From: Thermosediminibacter oceani DSM 16646
GTDB lineage: Bacteria > Bacillota > Thermosediminibacteria > Thermosediminibacterales > Thermosediminibacteraceae
Length of the DNA: 64,000 nt
Direction of reading: 5' to 3'
NCBI RefSeq assembly: GCF_000144645.1
Contig: NC_014377.1
Span: 372,001 to 436,000, forward strand
A program made the position numbers and the translations under genes. Positions 34,066-42,553 of the stretch are shown here, piece by piece (positions within the stretch are counted from its first letter, which is position 1; each line of letters begins with the position of its first letter). The notes beneath the pieces are model-generated. The model did no database searches, was not told where the DNA came from, and saw only the letters and a program-made list of their open reading frames with translations.

Positions 34066-35133
34066 ATGGCAGGGAATTACTTCGCCCGCTTCGGTGAAAT
34101 TATAGCCCGCAACGGAATAGCCAGTATCCCCGACGCCATATTCTCTTTCCAGAAAGAGCTCGGGTTAAGTGTCGGCGAATGCTGGTTCGTGGCCCAGATA
34201 CTGCGGTTTAAATGGACCACTGAACTACCGCGGCCTTCTTTGCGAAAAATGGCAGCATATACAGGCGTGAGCGAAAGGACCCTCCATAATTACAAAAATT
34301 CGCTTATTGAGAAAGGGTACCTTATTCTTCAAAATCGTTTAGATAGGACGGGCAGAAAAGATACGAACTACTATGACTTTTCTCCCCTTTTTGATGCAAT
34401 TATAGAGCTCTTAGACGGTAAAGATAATACAGCCAATCCGATTGAAGAAACTGAATTAGAAGATGACGAAAGGGTATCTGAAAATATTTCAGATAGGGGG
34501 GTATCTGAAAATTTTTCAGATACTATCTGTAAAAATTTCAGATACCTATCTGAAAATTTTTCAGAACACAAACAGAAGAATATACAAACAGAAGAAGAAT
34601 ATATAAATAACAACAACCCGCCGTCACAGGACGGCGGCAATGATACCCGGCCGGAGGCCGGGGTTGTTGTTTACTTAAAATCTCTGTATTTTGAAATCAC
34701 TGGTCGGGATAAAGGCAGGCTGATAGAAACGCTTGCGGCTAAACACGGCTGCGAAAAAGTACAAAAGGCTATCGAATACCTCCGCGAACAGCTCAAAAGA
34801 AACGACATCGCACGTCCTGAGGGTTTCCTGGTCCGTTTGCTGGAGGAAGACTGGGACCTCTCGACTTTCGATAAAATTCGGCACATGGAAGAGAAAAGAA
34901 GCAAGCGAGAGGAAGAACAGAGAAGGCGGCTCGAGGAACTAATGAACATTCGGGCTTCACCCGAGACAGCGCAAAAATACCTGAAGTTAATAAAGCAAAA
35001 ACTGCGAGGTGATGATGTTGAATCCAAAAACGATATCCTTCTGGAGTGCGGGTGGGAACGCGGGCAAGACCTCCCTGGCGATAGCCTTCGCACTGGCGTT
35101 GAGGAAACACAAAACCGAGGTGGTCCTGGCTGA
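34066..35133 (+). CDS. Replication initiator-like protein (winged helix, RepA_N/DnaD-like design)
   Basis: The N-terminal about 90 residues form a winged-helix replication-protein domain (LSVGECWFVAQILRFKWTTELPRPSLRKMAAYTGVSERTLHNYKNSLIEKGYLIL). A variable linker carries the palindromic repeats described separately, and a helical C-terminal domain follows (DKGRLIETLAAKHGCEKVQKAIEYLREQL). ATG 34066 after AAAGGATGA. The last about 40 residues overlap the ParA-like gene by 125 bases. A single extra base upstream would instead end the protein at the TGA at 35010, overlapping the ParA start, so the 3' end here may be a frameshift. Confidence 0.75.
   Translation: MAGNYFARFGEIIARNGIASIPDAIFSFQKELGLSVGECWFVAQILRFKWTTELPRPSLRKMAAYTGVSERTLHNYKNSLIEKGYLILQNRLDRTGRKDTNYYDFSPLFDAIIELLDGKDNTANPIEETELEDDERVSENISDRGVSENFSDTICKNFRYLSENFSEHKQKNIQTEEEYINNNNPPSQDGGNDTRPEAGVVVYLKSLYFEITGRDKGRLIETLAAKHGCEKVQKAIEYLREQLKRNDIARPEGFLVRLLEEDWDLSTFDKIRHMEEKRSKREEEQRRRLEELMNIRASPETAQKYLKLIKQKLRGDDVESKNDILLECGWERGQDLPGDSLRTGVEETQNRGGPG
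34473..34565. repeat. Four palindromic iteron-like repeats inside the rep gene
   Basis: Near-palindromes of about 22 bases with consensus TATCTGAAAATTTTTCAGATA begin near 34473, 34501, 34524 and 34547; the last is cut to its left 19 bases. They encode the repetitive SENISD/SENFSD/SENFSE linker. Spacing is about 23-28 bases. In RepA_N-type plasmids the origin is a repeat cluster within rep, and this has the same placement. Confidence 0.75.
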
Positions 35134-35746
35134 CTTTAAGGAGGTCACGCCGCACATTCATAAGTATTTCGGGATTGACTTTCGGGAGAAGTCAGACATA
35201 TACGAAGCCATAGAAAATGGGCAGGAAGTAGTTGAGGTAGTCAAACGACACCTGTATAAAAAGCAGAGTATATGGATTTTCCCGGGTGTGGGACTTGAAG
35301 ATTTTGCAAAATTCGAGGTAAAACACTTTTCGGCCATAATCGAAGTGCTTAAGAAAGAGTTTGACCATATTGTGATCGACACCAGCCCGGGGATATTTTT
35401 TTCGTCCACCTATGCATCCCTTAAAAACAGCGATCTTGTATATGCCGTTTTACTCTCTAACCGCTGGAGCCTCGAAGACACCGCCATGATGATAGACTTT
35501 ATCTACAGTAGGTGGAATGTAGAGAAAAGCAGATTTAAAGCACTTCTAAATATGGCGGATTCTGGAGAAATAGACGTTCATACTGTTGAAAGGGTATTGG
35601 AGGTCGAGGCCTTCAGCGTAAGGCACGGACAAAAACATATAACCCACGATGTCGATAGGTTAGCGAAAGTTTTATTTGAGAAAGAAACTGTAAAGGGATA
35701 CCCAATTAGAGCAACCAAGACGTGCTATGAAAAGTCAATAGGCTAG
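35009..35746 (+). CDS. ParA/MinD-like ATPase
   Basis: A 245-residue P-loop ATPase. The N-terminal FWSAGGNAGKTSLAIAFALAL is a Walker A of the GGNxGKT type, FDHIVIDTSPG is the Walker B/A' region and VLLSNRWSLEDTAMMIDFIYSRW follows. The start is among GTG 35009, ATG 35012 and ATG 35015 after GCGAGG. It is adjacent to the replication gene, so plasmid-type partition or copy-number control is likely, although no ParB follows because the IS element is inserted directly after. Confidence 0.75.
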   Translation: MMMLNPKTISFWSAGGNAGKTSLAIAFALALRKHKTEVVLADFKEVTPHIHKYFGIDFREKSDIYEAIENGQEVVEVVKRHLYKKQSIWIFPGVGLEDFAKFEVKHFSAIIEVLKKEFDHIVIDTSPGIFFSSTYASLKNSDLVYAVLLSNRWSLEDTAMMIDFIYSRWNVEKSRFKALLNMADSGEIDVHTVERVLEVEAFSVRHGQKHITHDVDRLAKVLFEKETVKGYPIRATKTCYEKSIG

Positions 35747-35782
35747 AGCAAAAATTTCTTGACAATCACATAGAAATTCTGT

Positions 35783-37006
35783 TCACGCATTTTTGCCGGG
35801 AGGAGACCATTGATAATCCGGGTCATACGGCCGGTTATCCTTCCAGAGAGAGTAGATCAGGTGAACAAGTTTTCTTGCAACGGCTCCTGTAGCAACATTC
35901 GAGTGCTTTCCCTGGCTGCGTTTTTGCTCATAATAAGCCCTCAACTCCGGGTTAAAACGGCGGGCTGAAACAGCGGCTAACCACAAGCTGTTTCTTAAAA
36001 CAGGGGAACCGCGTTTAGACATACGGTTACGAGTACCCTCAAACAATCCTGAAGCCCTGACTGTAGCATCTAAACCGGCATAAGCTACGAGAGCCCGGGG
36101 GTTAGGGAAACGAGAAATATCACCTATCTCACCGATAATTGCGGCAGCCAGGACAGGGCCAATACCTGGAATAGTTTCAATTACGTGGCGATAAGGGGTA
36201 TCCTTACTAGGACGAAGCTCCTCCATAACCTCGTTAATTGCATCTTCAATAACCTTTATCTGTTCTTCAATAAATTCAATTTGCTCAACCAACAAACGAA
36301 GCTGTAATGTGAAAGCGTCTAAAGCCATGGTGATACCGAAGGTCCCCTTAGCCAGAGATTGAATCTTTTTAGCTCTTTCTTCACCGAACCGACCGCGGGA
36401 ATGTTCTTTCAGGAAAGCAGATAACTCTGAAAGGTCCACTTCGGCTAATTCTTCCGGCTCCGGGTAAGATTTAAGCAGCTCCCTTGAAGTCCGGATAAAC
36501 ACATCGGAGAAGCAGTCTGGGTATTCAGGGAAAATCCTATCCAAAATACCAAGCACCCTGTTCTTAAGGCCACCGACCTGGCGTACGAACTCAAAGCGGA
36601 GTCGGGAGAGCGACTGCAATTTGAGGGTTGTTTCGGAAGGGAGTCTGGTCTCGGGGGCTCTTCCCAATCGCAGCAAGTCAGCAAGGAGCAGAGCATCTTT
36701 TTGGTCGGTTTTAGTTTTACGCACATAGAGATTCCGCAAAGCATCCGACTGAATGGGATTGATGACATGAAGTTCAAATCCCTGGTTAGTGAGGTAGCAG
36801 TAGATAGGGAGCCAGTAATGGCTGGTAGCCTCTAAGCAGAACTTTACGTCATCAGGCTTTAAACCGAGTCTTTCCAATGCCTGCAAAAGCTTATTCATTC
36901 CTTTATGGTTATTGTCTAGATGCATTTTTAAGACTATATCACCGGAGTCGTTTACGAGGCATACTTCGTGACTGTGTTTAGCCACATCAATACCGCCATA
37001 GAACAT
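35783..37006 (-). CDS. IS110-family transposase
   Basis: A 407-residue DEDD transposase. The N-terminal RuvC-like domain contains GIDVAKHSHEVCLV (first Asp), CLEATSHYWLP (Glu) and KTDQKDALLLADLLRLG (Asp pair). The C-terminal Tnp_20 domain has the IPGIGPVLAAAIIGEIGDISRF helix-hairpin region and SKRGSPVLRNSLW with the nucleophilic Ser. Full length and apparently intact. The family is guided by a bridge RNA made from the non-coding end. Confidence 0.95.
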   Translation of the reverse strand: MFYGGIDVAKHSHEVCLVNDSGDIVLKMHLDNNHKGMNKLLQALERLGLKPDDVKFCLEATSHYWLPIYCYLTNQGFELHVINPIQSDALRNLYVRKTKTDQKDALLLADLLRLGRAPETRLPSETTLKLQSLSRLRFEFVRQVGGLKNRVLGILDRIFPEYPDCFSDVFIRTSRELLKSYPEPEELAEVDLSELSAFLKEHSRGRFGEERAKKIQSLAKGTFGITMALDAFTLQLRLLVEQIEFIEEQIKVIEDAINEVMEELRPSKDTPYRHVIETIPGIGPVLAAAIIGEIGDISRFPNPRALVAYAGLDATVRASGLFEGTRNRMSKRGSPVLRNSLWLAAVSARRFNPELRAYYEQKRSQGKHSNVATGAVARKLVHLIYSLWKDNRPYDPDYQWSPPGKNA

Positions 37007-37260
37007 GATTTACATCCTCGCTTTCACTGAATTAGGCAGGGTTCCCGCAATCCTCTATAAGTCTCAACCTTGCGCGTAACTCGAGGCATGCAGCAAGCTA
37101 CATCCGCAACGTGCTCATTCGAGACATCTCATAGAGGAGGGGCTTCACTCTTAATTTCGGGACAGCGAAAGAGCTTCCCAAGGAGGAAGATCGAAGTCCC
37201 CTGCCGCTACGAGAAATATTAGCTAAGTTTTATCAGAATTCCTGTGTGGTTGTCAAAAAA
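37007..37260 (-). ncRNA. Candidate bridge RNA region of the IS110 element
   Basis: In IS110 elements the non-coding end upstream of the transposase encodes a structured bridge RNA with donor and target loops. On the minus strand here TTGACA (about 37255-37250) plus a 17-base spacer leads to ATAAAA, a possible promoter, followed by about 200 bases rich in short inverted repeats. The loops cannot be assigned without folding and without knowing the empty target site. Confidence 0.5.
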
Positions 37261-37322
37261 CTTTGAATGACCCTTAATTACATTATTAAAGCTAACTATA
37301 TTGTACAAGGAGGTGAGAAGTT

Positions 37323-38477
37323 TTGGCATTAATTAATCCTTTTGCACCGGAAAATACCGATTATCAGCCTGAACTGGAAATAGACTCTACCGTCAATAGT
37401 GCCGTAGAAGAGGTTGTTGCTGAAATTGTAGCCGAATGCCCCGAGCTGGTTGCCGGCGTCGAAAGCGGGGCATGTTCCAGAGCACTTTTGGAGAGCAAAA
37501 TAAAGGACGTTATCGTTGGTAAGAAAATATATCGCGGCAGTATAGATGCGTTTGTTCGGAAAGTTATGGATGCGCTTTTTGGATATGGACCGCTACATCC
37601 TTATATTGAAGACCCTGAGGTATCAGACATACTTGTAAATGCTTTTAATATCGTCTATATCAAAAAATTCGGCAAAAAATTTCGTGTATCTGTAGATTTC
37701 GGAAGCGAAGAAAATCTAACGAGATATTGCTACAAAGTAGCTGCCTTATGCGGCGGCAAGCTGGACGAAAACTATAACGCCGAAGCGATCCTTACGGACA
37801 GGAAGAGAAACCTGCGGATAGTTATTTCCCTAAAGCCTATCAACGTTCTTTCCCCTTCAATATCAATCAGAAAGCCGACTACAGGATTTTCTCTTCCCGA
37901 GCTGGTGGAGAGAAACATGTTAACGGACGAACAGGCTGATTTTTTCCGAAATGCGGTCCTGGAGAAAAAGACAATAGTCATAGCCGGCAAGGGTGGCAGC
38001 GGTAAAACGACTCTTTTGGGTGCTCTCATTGATATGGTCCCACATGATGAAAGGGGCCTTTTGATTCAGGAGACATTCGAGATAAAGCCGCGGCATCCGG
38101 ACGTAATATGTAAACTGGTAAGGATATCCGATAACCCGGAGGTGAAGGACTACACCCTTTTCGAGTTGACCAAAATAGGCCTTTTAATGAGTCTAGACCG
38201 CATCTTTATAGGTGAAATAAAAGATAAAGAGGCCATGGACTTCTTTAACGCCGTATATACCGGCCACCGTGGCAGTATGGCTACGGTCCACGCAAATTCC
38301 GCTGGTGAGGTTGTCAACAGGTTGATCCTGCTCATGAAAAGGTCCGGAACCGACGTACCGGTGGATGACCTGCGGGAAATGCTCTATGCGTCTCTTGATT
38401 TAATAGTGTTTATGGAGGACTATCGGGTTAAGGAAATATTTGAGCCGAAAGGAGGCGGCGGCTTTTGCACTATGTAG
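37323..38477 (+). CDS. tadA: TadA/CpaF-type pilus assembly ATPase
   Basis: Hexameric secretion ATPase of 384 residues that powers Tad pilus assembly. Walker A VIAGKGGSGKTTLLGALI near residue 222, then RGLLIQETFEIKP and MSLDRIFIGEIKDKEAMDFFNAVYTGHRGSMATVHANS with Asp/His boxes. The N-domain contains GYGPLHPYIEDPEVSDILVN, typical of CpaF. TTG start at 37323 after AAGGAGGTGAG. First gene of the tad operon and 13 bases into tadB at its 3' end. Confidence 0.93.
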   Translation: MALINPFAPENTDYQPELEIDSTVNSAVEEVVAEIVAECPELVAGVESGACSRALLESKIKDVIVGKKIYRGSIDAFVRKVMDALFGYGPLHPYIEDPEVSDILVNAFNIVYIKKFGKKFRVSVDFGSEENLTRYCYKVAALCGGKLDENYNAEAILTDRKRNLRIVISLKPINVLSPSISIRKPTTGFSLPELVERNMLTDEQADFFRNAVLEKKTIVIAGKGGSGKTTLLGALIDMVPHDERGLLIQETFEIKPRHPDVICKLVRISDNPEVKDYTLFELTKIGLLMSLDRIFIGEIKDKEAMDFFNAVYTGHRGSMATVHANSAGEVVNRLILLMKRSGTDVPVDDLREMLYASLDLIVFMEDYRVKEIFEPKGGGGFCTM

Positions 38478-39367
38478 CTTTCCTGCAATTTGCTGTTTTA
38501 TCCACACTTATATACATCACTGCTACCGAAATTCTACGGGCAAAATTCAGGAGGCGGTTGTTCGAAAGCTATTTTTCACGATACAGGAAAGCCTTCGGTT
38601 TCCTGGAAAGCAGAAGCAACGTCCTGAAAGGCATAGACGCGCTTGTGGCAAGGTCCGGTATAAAAGGCAAATTACCCTTCCTCGACGCCAAAAACATGGT
38701 CTTTGCCAGCTGCATATTATTCCTGGCCGGCATCTACTTCTTCGGCCGGCTTGGATTTGCGGCGCTGTTCTATGCCGCTGCCTTAGTTTATATCCCATAT
38801 GCCGGCATGATGTTCCTTGCAACGATGAATGCGAAAAAAGTAAAAGCGGCATATCTGACTTTTCTGTCTACGTTCACTGGGTTCTACAATATCGAAGGAA
38901 ATATCATCAATGCCCTAAAATCCACCGCGGCTTACGTTTCGGAGCCGTTGAGATCTTTCCTAAAAAGAAACGTCTTTTTGTTTGAAAAGACCCAGCGGAG
39001 CATTGCTGAATGTCTGGACAATATAGCCTTCGAAGTAGGAGATAAGGAGTTCAGGAAATTCATAAACTTCGCCAAAATGAACGCAAAATACGGCGGCAAT
39101 TTCGGGAAGGCACTAACAAAACTCCGGGAGCAGGCGGAGAAGCTACATTCTCTCGAGGCTATTGAGTCGGCCAACGCGTTCGTGGGAAGCTTAGTAATAC
39201 TTTTTATGATCGTGATAAACCTTGTCCTCATGCTGAATGTATCAAACGATCCGGAAGTGGCTCTTGCGATCAGGAATACGGTAACTGGACAGGCTATAGC
39301 AATTTCCAACGCCGCCGCTATTATCTTCGGACTCTATATGATCAAAAACATCAATTCTTCCGCATAA
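38465..39367 (+). CDS. tadB: TadB-like pilus assembly platform protein
   Basis: A 300-residue membrane protein with hydrophobic segments near the N-terminus, at about residues 75-120 and two at the C-terminus (VGSLVILFMIVINLVLMLNV and IAISNAAAIIFGLYMI). The cytoplasmic middle part resembles the T2SF domain. TTG start overlapping tadA. It pairs with TadC to form the inner-membrane platform. Confidence 0.8.
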   Translation: MHYVAFLQFAVLSTLIYITATEILRAKFRRRLFESYFSRYRKAFGFLESRSNVLKGIDALVARSGIKGKLPFLDAKNMVFASCILFLAGIYFFGRLGFAALFYAAALVYIPYAGMMFLATMNAKKVKAAYLTFLSTFTGFYNIEGNIINALKSTAAYVSEPLRSFLKRNVFLFEKTQRSIAECLDNIAFEVGDKEFRKFINFAKMNAKYGGNFGKALTKLREQAEKLHSLEAIESANAFVGSLVILFMIVINLVLMLNVSNDPEVALAIRNTVTGQAIAISNAAAIIFGLYMIKNINSSA

Positions 39368-39376
39368 AAAGGAGGG

Positions 39377-40201
39377 ATGAAGATTATTTACAGCCTTTTA
39401 CTCGTACCCGTACTGGCATATGCATTATACAACCTTTTAAGGGAATATGAAATCTATTCTCTCAAAAAAAGAATTTACCGGATAAGGTCGGTCCATGAAA
39501 TTTCAAAGTTAGTGGGTAAAACGGTGAGGCGGGATATCCTGGAAAGAATAAACGCCAACCTCAAGGCCGCCGGCAGGCCTTTAGGGCTCACCGCCGAGGC
39601 CTACATCCTCGCCCGTGCCGGGCTCTTTTTATTTTCGCTGATTTATGTATACCTCACCCACATGGAAGGTATCCAGGCAGTAATGATGCTCTTTTTAGGA
39701 CTGTTCGGTCTAGACATATACATCCATTTCGCCAAAAAAGAGCGGCTGGAGGCCTTCCGCAGGGAAATGCCGGAAATAGTGGACCTTTTCGAGCTAGGAG
39801 CGGCGGCCGACGTGCCGCTGGAAGATATATTCCTCATCACAGCCGAATCAGCCCAAACGAAGGAGGTGAGAAATGCCCTTACGAGGCTCGCCGCCGAATA
39901 TGTAATGACGCGGGAAAAGGAGGGATGCCTGAGAAGGTTCTGCAATGAAGTAAATCTACCCGAAGCTAACATACTGGCGATGGCTTTACTGCAGGGTGAA
40001 AGGACCGGAAGGACGCTTGAGATCCTCTCCACTCTGTCATCCTCACTTTTCAACACCGCGACGGCCAAAATAGCTCGCCAGGATAAGGCTATGGAGTACA
40101 AGGTCCTTGCGGCGACCTTTTTCCTTATGGCGTCTATCGTGACGCTTTATATGTATCCATATTTTACGAATATTCAAGGTGGGCTAAAATTACTCTTTTA
40201 A
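39377..40201 (+). CDS. tadC: TadC-like pilus assembly platform protein
   Basis: A 274-residue T2SF-type membrane protein. It has RLEAFRREMPEIVDLFELGAAADVPLEDIFLITAES, followed by LLQGERTGRTLEILSTLSSSLFNTATAKIARQDKAMEYKVLAATFFLMASIVTLYM, the usual TadC signature. AAAAGGAGGG lies unusually close to ATG 39377. It follows tadB by nine bases. Confidence 0.88.
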   Translation: MKIIYSLLLVPVLAYALYNLLREYEIYSLKKRIYRIRSVHEISKLVGKTVRRDILERINANLKAAGRPLGLTAEAYILARAGLFLFSLIYVYLTHMEGIQAVMMLFLGLFGLDIYIHFAKKERLEAFRREMPEIVDLFELGAAADVPLEDIFLITAESAQTKEVRNALTRLAAEYVMTREKEGCLRRFCNEVNLPEANILAMALLQGERTGRTLEILSTLSSSLFNTATAKIARQDKAMEYKVLAATFFLMASIVTLYMYPYFTNIQGGLKLLF

Positions 40202-40215
40202 GGAGGTTGGTATAA

Positions 40216-40419
40216 ATGTTTAACATGTTAAGGAATCTTTTTCAAAGGGTTAAGGAGGCTGTATGCAACAAGAAAGGCAACGAAATTGTCGCAATAGCGC
40301 TGATACTCTTGTTCATCATCCTCGCTGCCGCTCCGTATATCCGCAACCTTGGCCAGACAACCAGCACCGGTATAAGCAACTTAAACACGCAGATGGAGCA
40401 GGTACTAAACGGCCAGTAA
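40216..40419 (+). CDS. Flp-type pilin
   Basis: A 67-residue prepilin-like peptide. A short basic leader (MFNMLRNLFQRVKEAVCNKKGNE) is followed by the hydrophobic IVAIALILLFIILAAAPYI. The G-N-E at the junction fits cleavage before a Glu-containing hydrophobic core by the A24 peptidase encoded at 43998. AAGGAGG upstream. Probably the major structural subunit. Confidence 0.82.
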   Translation: MFNMLRNLFQRVKEAVCNKKGNEIVAIALILLFIILAAAPYIRNLGQTTSTGISNLNTQMEQVLNGQ

Positions 40420-40431
40420 GGAGGTGCAAAG

Positions 40432-40454
40432 AGGGGGCGGGTGAACCGCCCCCT
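40432..40454 (+). other. Hairpin between pilin and TadE-like genes
   Basis: A nine-base perfect stem AGGGGGCGG/CCGCCCCCT with loop GTGAA and no T-run. A strong AAGGAGGT (40418-40425) lies before it and the ATG of the next gene (40463) lies nine bases after it. The stem may stabilise the pilin transcript, or bring that ribosome binding site close to the ATG. Confidence 0.6.
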
Positions 40455-40462
40455 ACTGAACT

Positions 40463-40888
40463 ATGCTAGATAAAAGCTTCTGGAAAAGGGGAAGCGCCGA
40501 AATAGTCGCCTTTGTACTGATACTACCTTTTCTCATACTGCCGATTGCGAACACGGTCAATATGCTCACGGACCTTACGCGATACGACGTCCTGCGCCAG
40601 ACAGCAAGAGAGGCAATTCTACGAATGGAGATAGAAGGCGGCATGACGCAGGATGCGCTATATGCATTAGAGGCCTTCCTCCAGACGAAAGGTATAGACC
40701 TGAACAAAGTCCATATAGACTACACTCCCTACCCCGTAAGCTATGGTGAAGAAGTCAGGCTACGGCTTGCCTACGACTATACGATCAGGCGTTACACGAT
40801 CACTTTAGGTGGCATACGGAGGATTGACCAGAATGCTACAATGGTTTACGGGCCTATCAGCTCGGTTAGCAAGAAGTATGAAAGATAA
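40463..40888 (+). CDS. TadE-like minor pilin
   Basis: A 141-residue protein with an N-terminal KRGSAEIVAFVLILPFLILPIANTVNM, the basic leader and hydrophobic helix of TadE-like pseudopilins, followed by a soluble domain. It is co-directional with the pilin gene and overlaps the next gene by 11 bases. Confidence 0.75.
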   Translation: MLDKSFWKRGSAEIVAFVLILPFLILPIANTVNMLTDLTRYDVLRQTAREAILRMEIEGGMTQDALYALEAFLQTKGIDLNKVHIDYTPYPVSYGEEVRLRLAYDYTIRRYTITLGGIRRIDQNATMVYGPISSVSKKYER

Positions 40889-41384
40889 AAGGGGCAGTGG
40901 GACGATAATCTTCGGCCTGCTTTTCCTCATCCCTTTTATGACATTCAGCCTGTTTCTGATAGAGAGCAGGCTGCTTTATACAGTCAAAAACGCAGCCGAC
41001 GATGCCGTTACTGCGGCGGCCCTGGCGGCACTCAAAAGCACAAATCCTGTAGATATAGCCTACGGAGAGTACATGCTGGATATCAACACCGCAAGAGAAA
41101 CATTTTATGAATACCTCCGGAAAAATATGAAGCTCGACGCCGGCATGAACCCCCTGCCGGGAAGCATTGCTGCGGGGGCGGTATATGTGGAGGAGTTTAC
41201 GGTATATAATCCGGGAAGCTACCCTACATTTTGCTCCCGAGGAACTTACATACAAAACACGGCCATCCATGTGGTGGTGAGGTTTAAAACCAGGAGGGCG
41301 GCTTTAAAAGGGCTTTTCGGTGAGTATGTGGATATAACTATACACCGGGATGTTGACAATTATTACAATCTGCAGGAGGAGTAA
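40878..41384 (+). CDS. TadE/TadG-like minor pilin
   Basis: About 168 residues from ATG 40878, beginning MKDKRGSGTIIFGLLFLIPFMTFSLFLIESRLLYTVKNAADDAVTAAALAAL, a TadE/TadG N-terminus with a single helix and an Ala-rich stretch. The upstream in-frame starts at 40809 and 40833 would overlap the preceding gene extensively. Likely pilus tip or assembly component. Confidence 0.75.
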   Translation: MKDKRGSGTIIFGLLFLIPFMTFSLFLIESRLLYTVKNAADDAVTAAALAALKSTNPVDIAYGEYMLDINTARETFYEYLRKNMKLDAGMNPLPGSIAAGAVYVEEFTVYNPGSYPTFCSRGTYIQNTAIHVVVRFKTRRAALKGLFGEYVDITIHRDVDNYYNLQEE

Positions 41385-41387
41385 TGG

Positions 41388-42032
41388 ATGTTTGCATTTA
41401 AAAGAAAAACGGTCTTAATTGTGATTAGTTTATTACTTGCTACGGGATTAACGTTTTTGCAGTACAGATATTTTAAAAGTATGGCAGAAAGCGATAGAAA
41501 GATACAGGTAGTTGTTGCAGCAGCCGACATTGAAGCTGGAGAAGATATAACTGGAAGGATAGGCTTGAAAACAATTCCTCAATCAGCTTACGTAAAAGGC
41601 ATGTATTTACCGAACGAGAAAGTAAGCGGTTATGCGAAGGTAAACATAAGCGCCGGATCCTATATTTTAAAAGAAATGGTCTCTACTGAAAAAGTTCCTG
41701 TAGTGGAAAACGGCATGAGGAGGGTAACTATAGGCGTCAACCTCACATCTTCCCTGGCTGGTAAGATTAGGCCGGGTGATGTGGTGGATGTGGGATGGGT
41801 GCCTAAGGAGCAAGAAAAAGGCGCTGGTTCTAAAGTAATAGCTCAAAAAGTTCAGATATACGATGTCGTAAATAAAATGGGAGAAGACACGACTAAAAAA
41901 GGCGATAAAAAGAATCAGTATGAAAAAGATATGCTTATTCCTTCCGCGGTAACTTTAATTGTTACACCGGAACAAGCAGTGATGATAAAGTATCACGAAG
42001 TCATCGGTAGCTTGTTCCTGGTAGGTTATTAA
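41388..42032 (+). CDS. cpaB: CpaB/RcpC-like SAF-domain protein
   Basis: A 214-residue protein with one N-terminal transmembrane helix (TVLIVISLLLATGLTFLQYRYF) and a SAF domain (VVVAAADIEAGEDITGRIGLKTIPQSAYVKGMYLPNEKVSGYAKVNISAGSYILKEMV) plus an RcpC-like part (GVNLTSSLAGKIRPGDVVDVGWV). CpaB proteins act outside the membrane in Tad assembly. AGGAGG precedes the ATG. Confidence 0.88.
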   Translation: MFAFKRKTVLIVISLLLATGLTFLQYRYFKSMAESDRKIQVVVAAADIEAGEDITGRIGLKTIPQSAYVKGMYLPNEKVSGYAKVNISAGSYILKEMVSTEKVPVVENGMRRVTIGVNLTSSLAGKIRPGDVVDVGWVPKEQEKGAGSKVIAQKVQIYDVVNKMGEDTTKKGDKKNQYEKDMLIPSAVTLIVTPEQAVMIKYHEVIGSLFLVGY

Positions 42033-42099
42033 TATTAGAACCGGGATGGAGGATTTTTTATTTTTTTGAAGAAGATAATATAAACTAGAGGTGTTTGTT

Positions 42100-42543
42100 A
42101 TGTCAGTCAATATTGTTTACACAATCGGATACGAAGGAATTGATTTAGAACAGTTTATAAATATTATTAAGAAAAATCATATTGATACTATTATAGATGT
42201 CAGAAAGAATCCTGTAAGTAGAAAAAAAGGTTTTTCTAAATCGATTTTAAATAAAATATTATTTGAAAATGGCATTAAATATAAGCATATAGAAGAACTT
42301 GGGACTCCAAAAGACCTTCGTGAAAAGCTATACCGAACAAAAGATTTTATTATGTTTATTAATGAATACGAGAAAATGCTGCAATCAAATATGTCTTTGC
42401 TGGAAGAGCTTTTAAATGAGATTCATCAGGAAAATTGCTGTCTATTGTGTTATGAAAAAAACTATTCTAAATGTCACAGAAGTATATTAGCATGGAACAT
42501 AAAAAAAATGGATGGTAATGGGTTGATAATAAAGCATTTATAA
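42100..42543 (+). CDS. DUF488 family protein
   Basis: A 147-residue protein beginning VNIVYTIGYEGIDLEQFINIIKKNHIDTIIDVRKNPVSRKKGFSKSIL, with the ENCCLLCYEKNYSKCHRSILA Cys/His segment near the end, the DUF488 signature. Biochemical role unknown. ATG 42100 after AGAGGTG. Distinctly AT-rich compared with the tad genes on both sides and followed 10 bases later by its partner, so the pair looks like an inserted cargo unit. Confidence 0.85.
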   Translation: MSVNIVYTIGYEGIDLEQFINIIKKNHIDTIIDVRKNPVSRKKGFSKSILNKILFENGIKYKHIEELGTPKDLREKLYRTKDFIMFINEYEKMLQSNMSLLEELLNEIHQENCCLLCYEKNYSKCHRSILAWNIKKMDGNGLIIKHL

Positions 42544-42553
42544 GGTGGTTTTA

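Larger units (their letters stand above)
35755..37260 (-). mobile_element. IS110-family insertion sequence with subterminal inverted repeats
   Basis: The element consists of one transposase gene, about 250 non-coding bases upstream of it and a short downstream end. Imperfect 27-base inverted repeats occur at 35755-35781 and 37234-37260; both contain TTGACAA.CACA and AATTCTG, with five mismatches. The TTGACA boxes could act as -35 elements, one in front of the transposase and one at a circular junction. It lies between the ParA-like gene and the tad operon. Confidence 0.85.

Noticed and set aside
34473-34565. CRISPR array
   Set aside because: Only four palindromic units, without unique spacers of constant length, inside a coding sequence; they fit iterons better.
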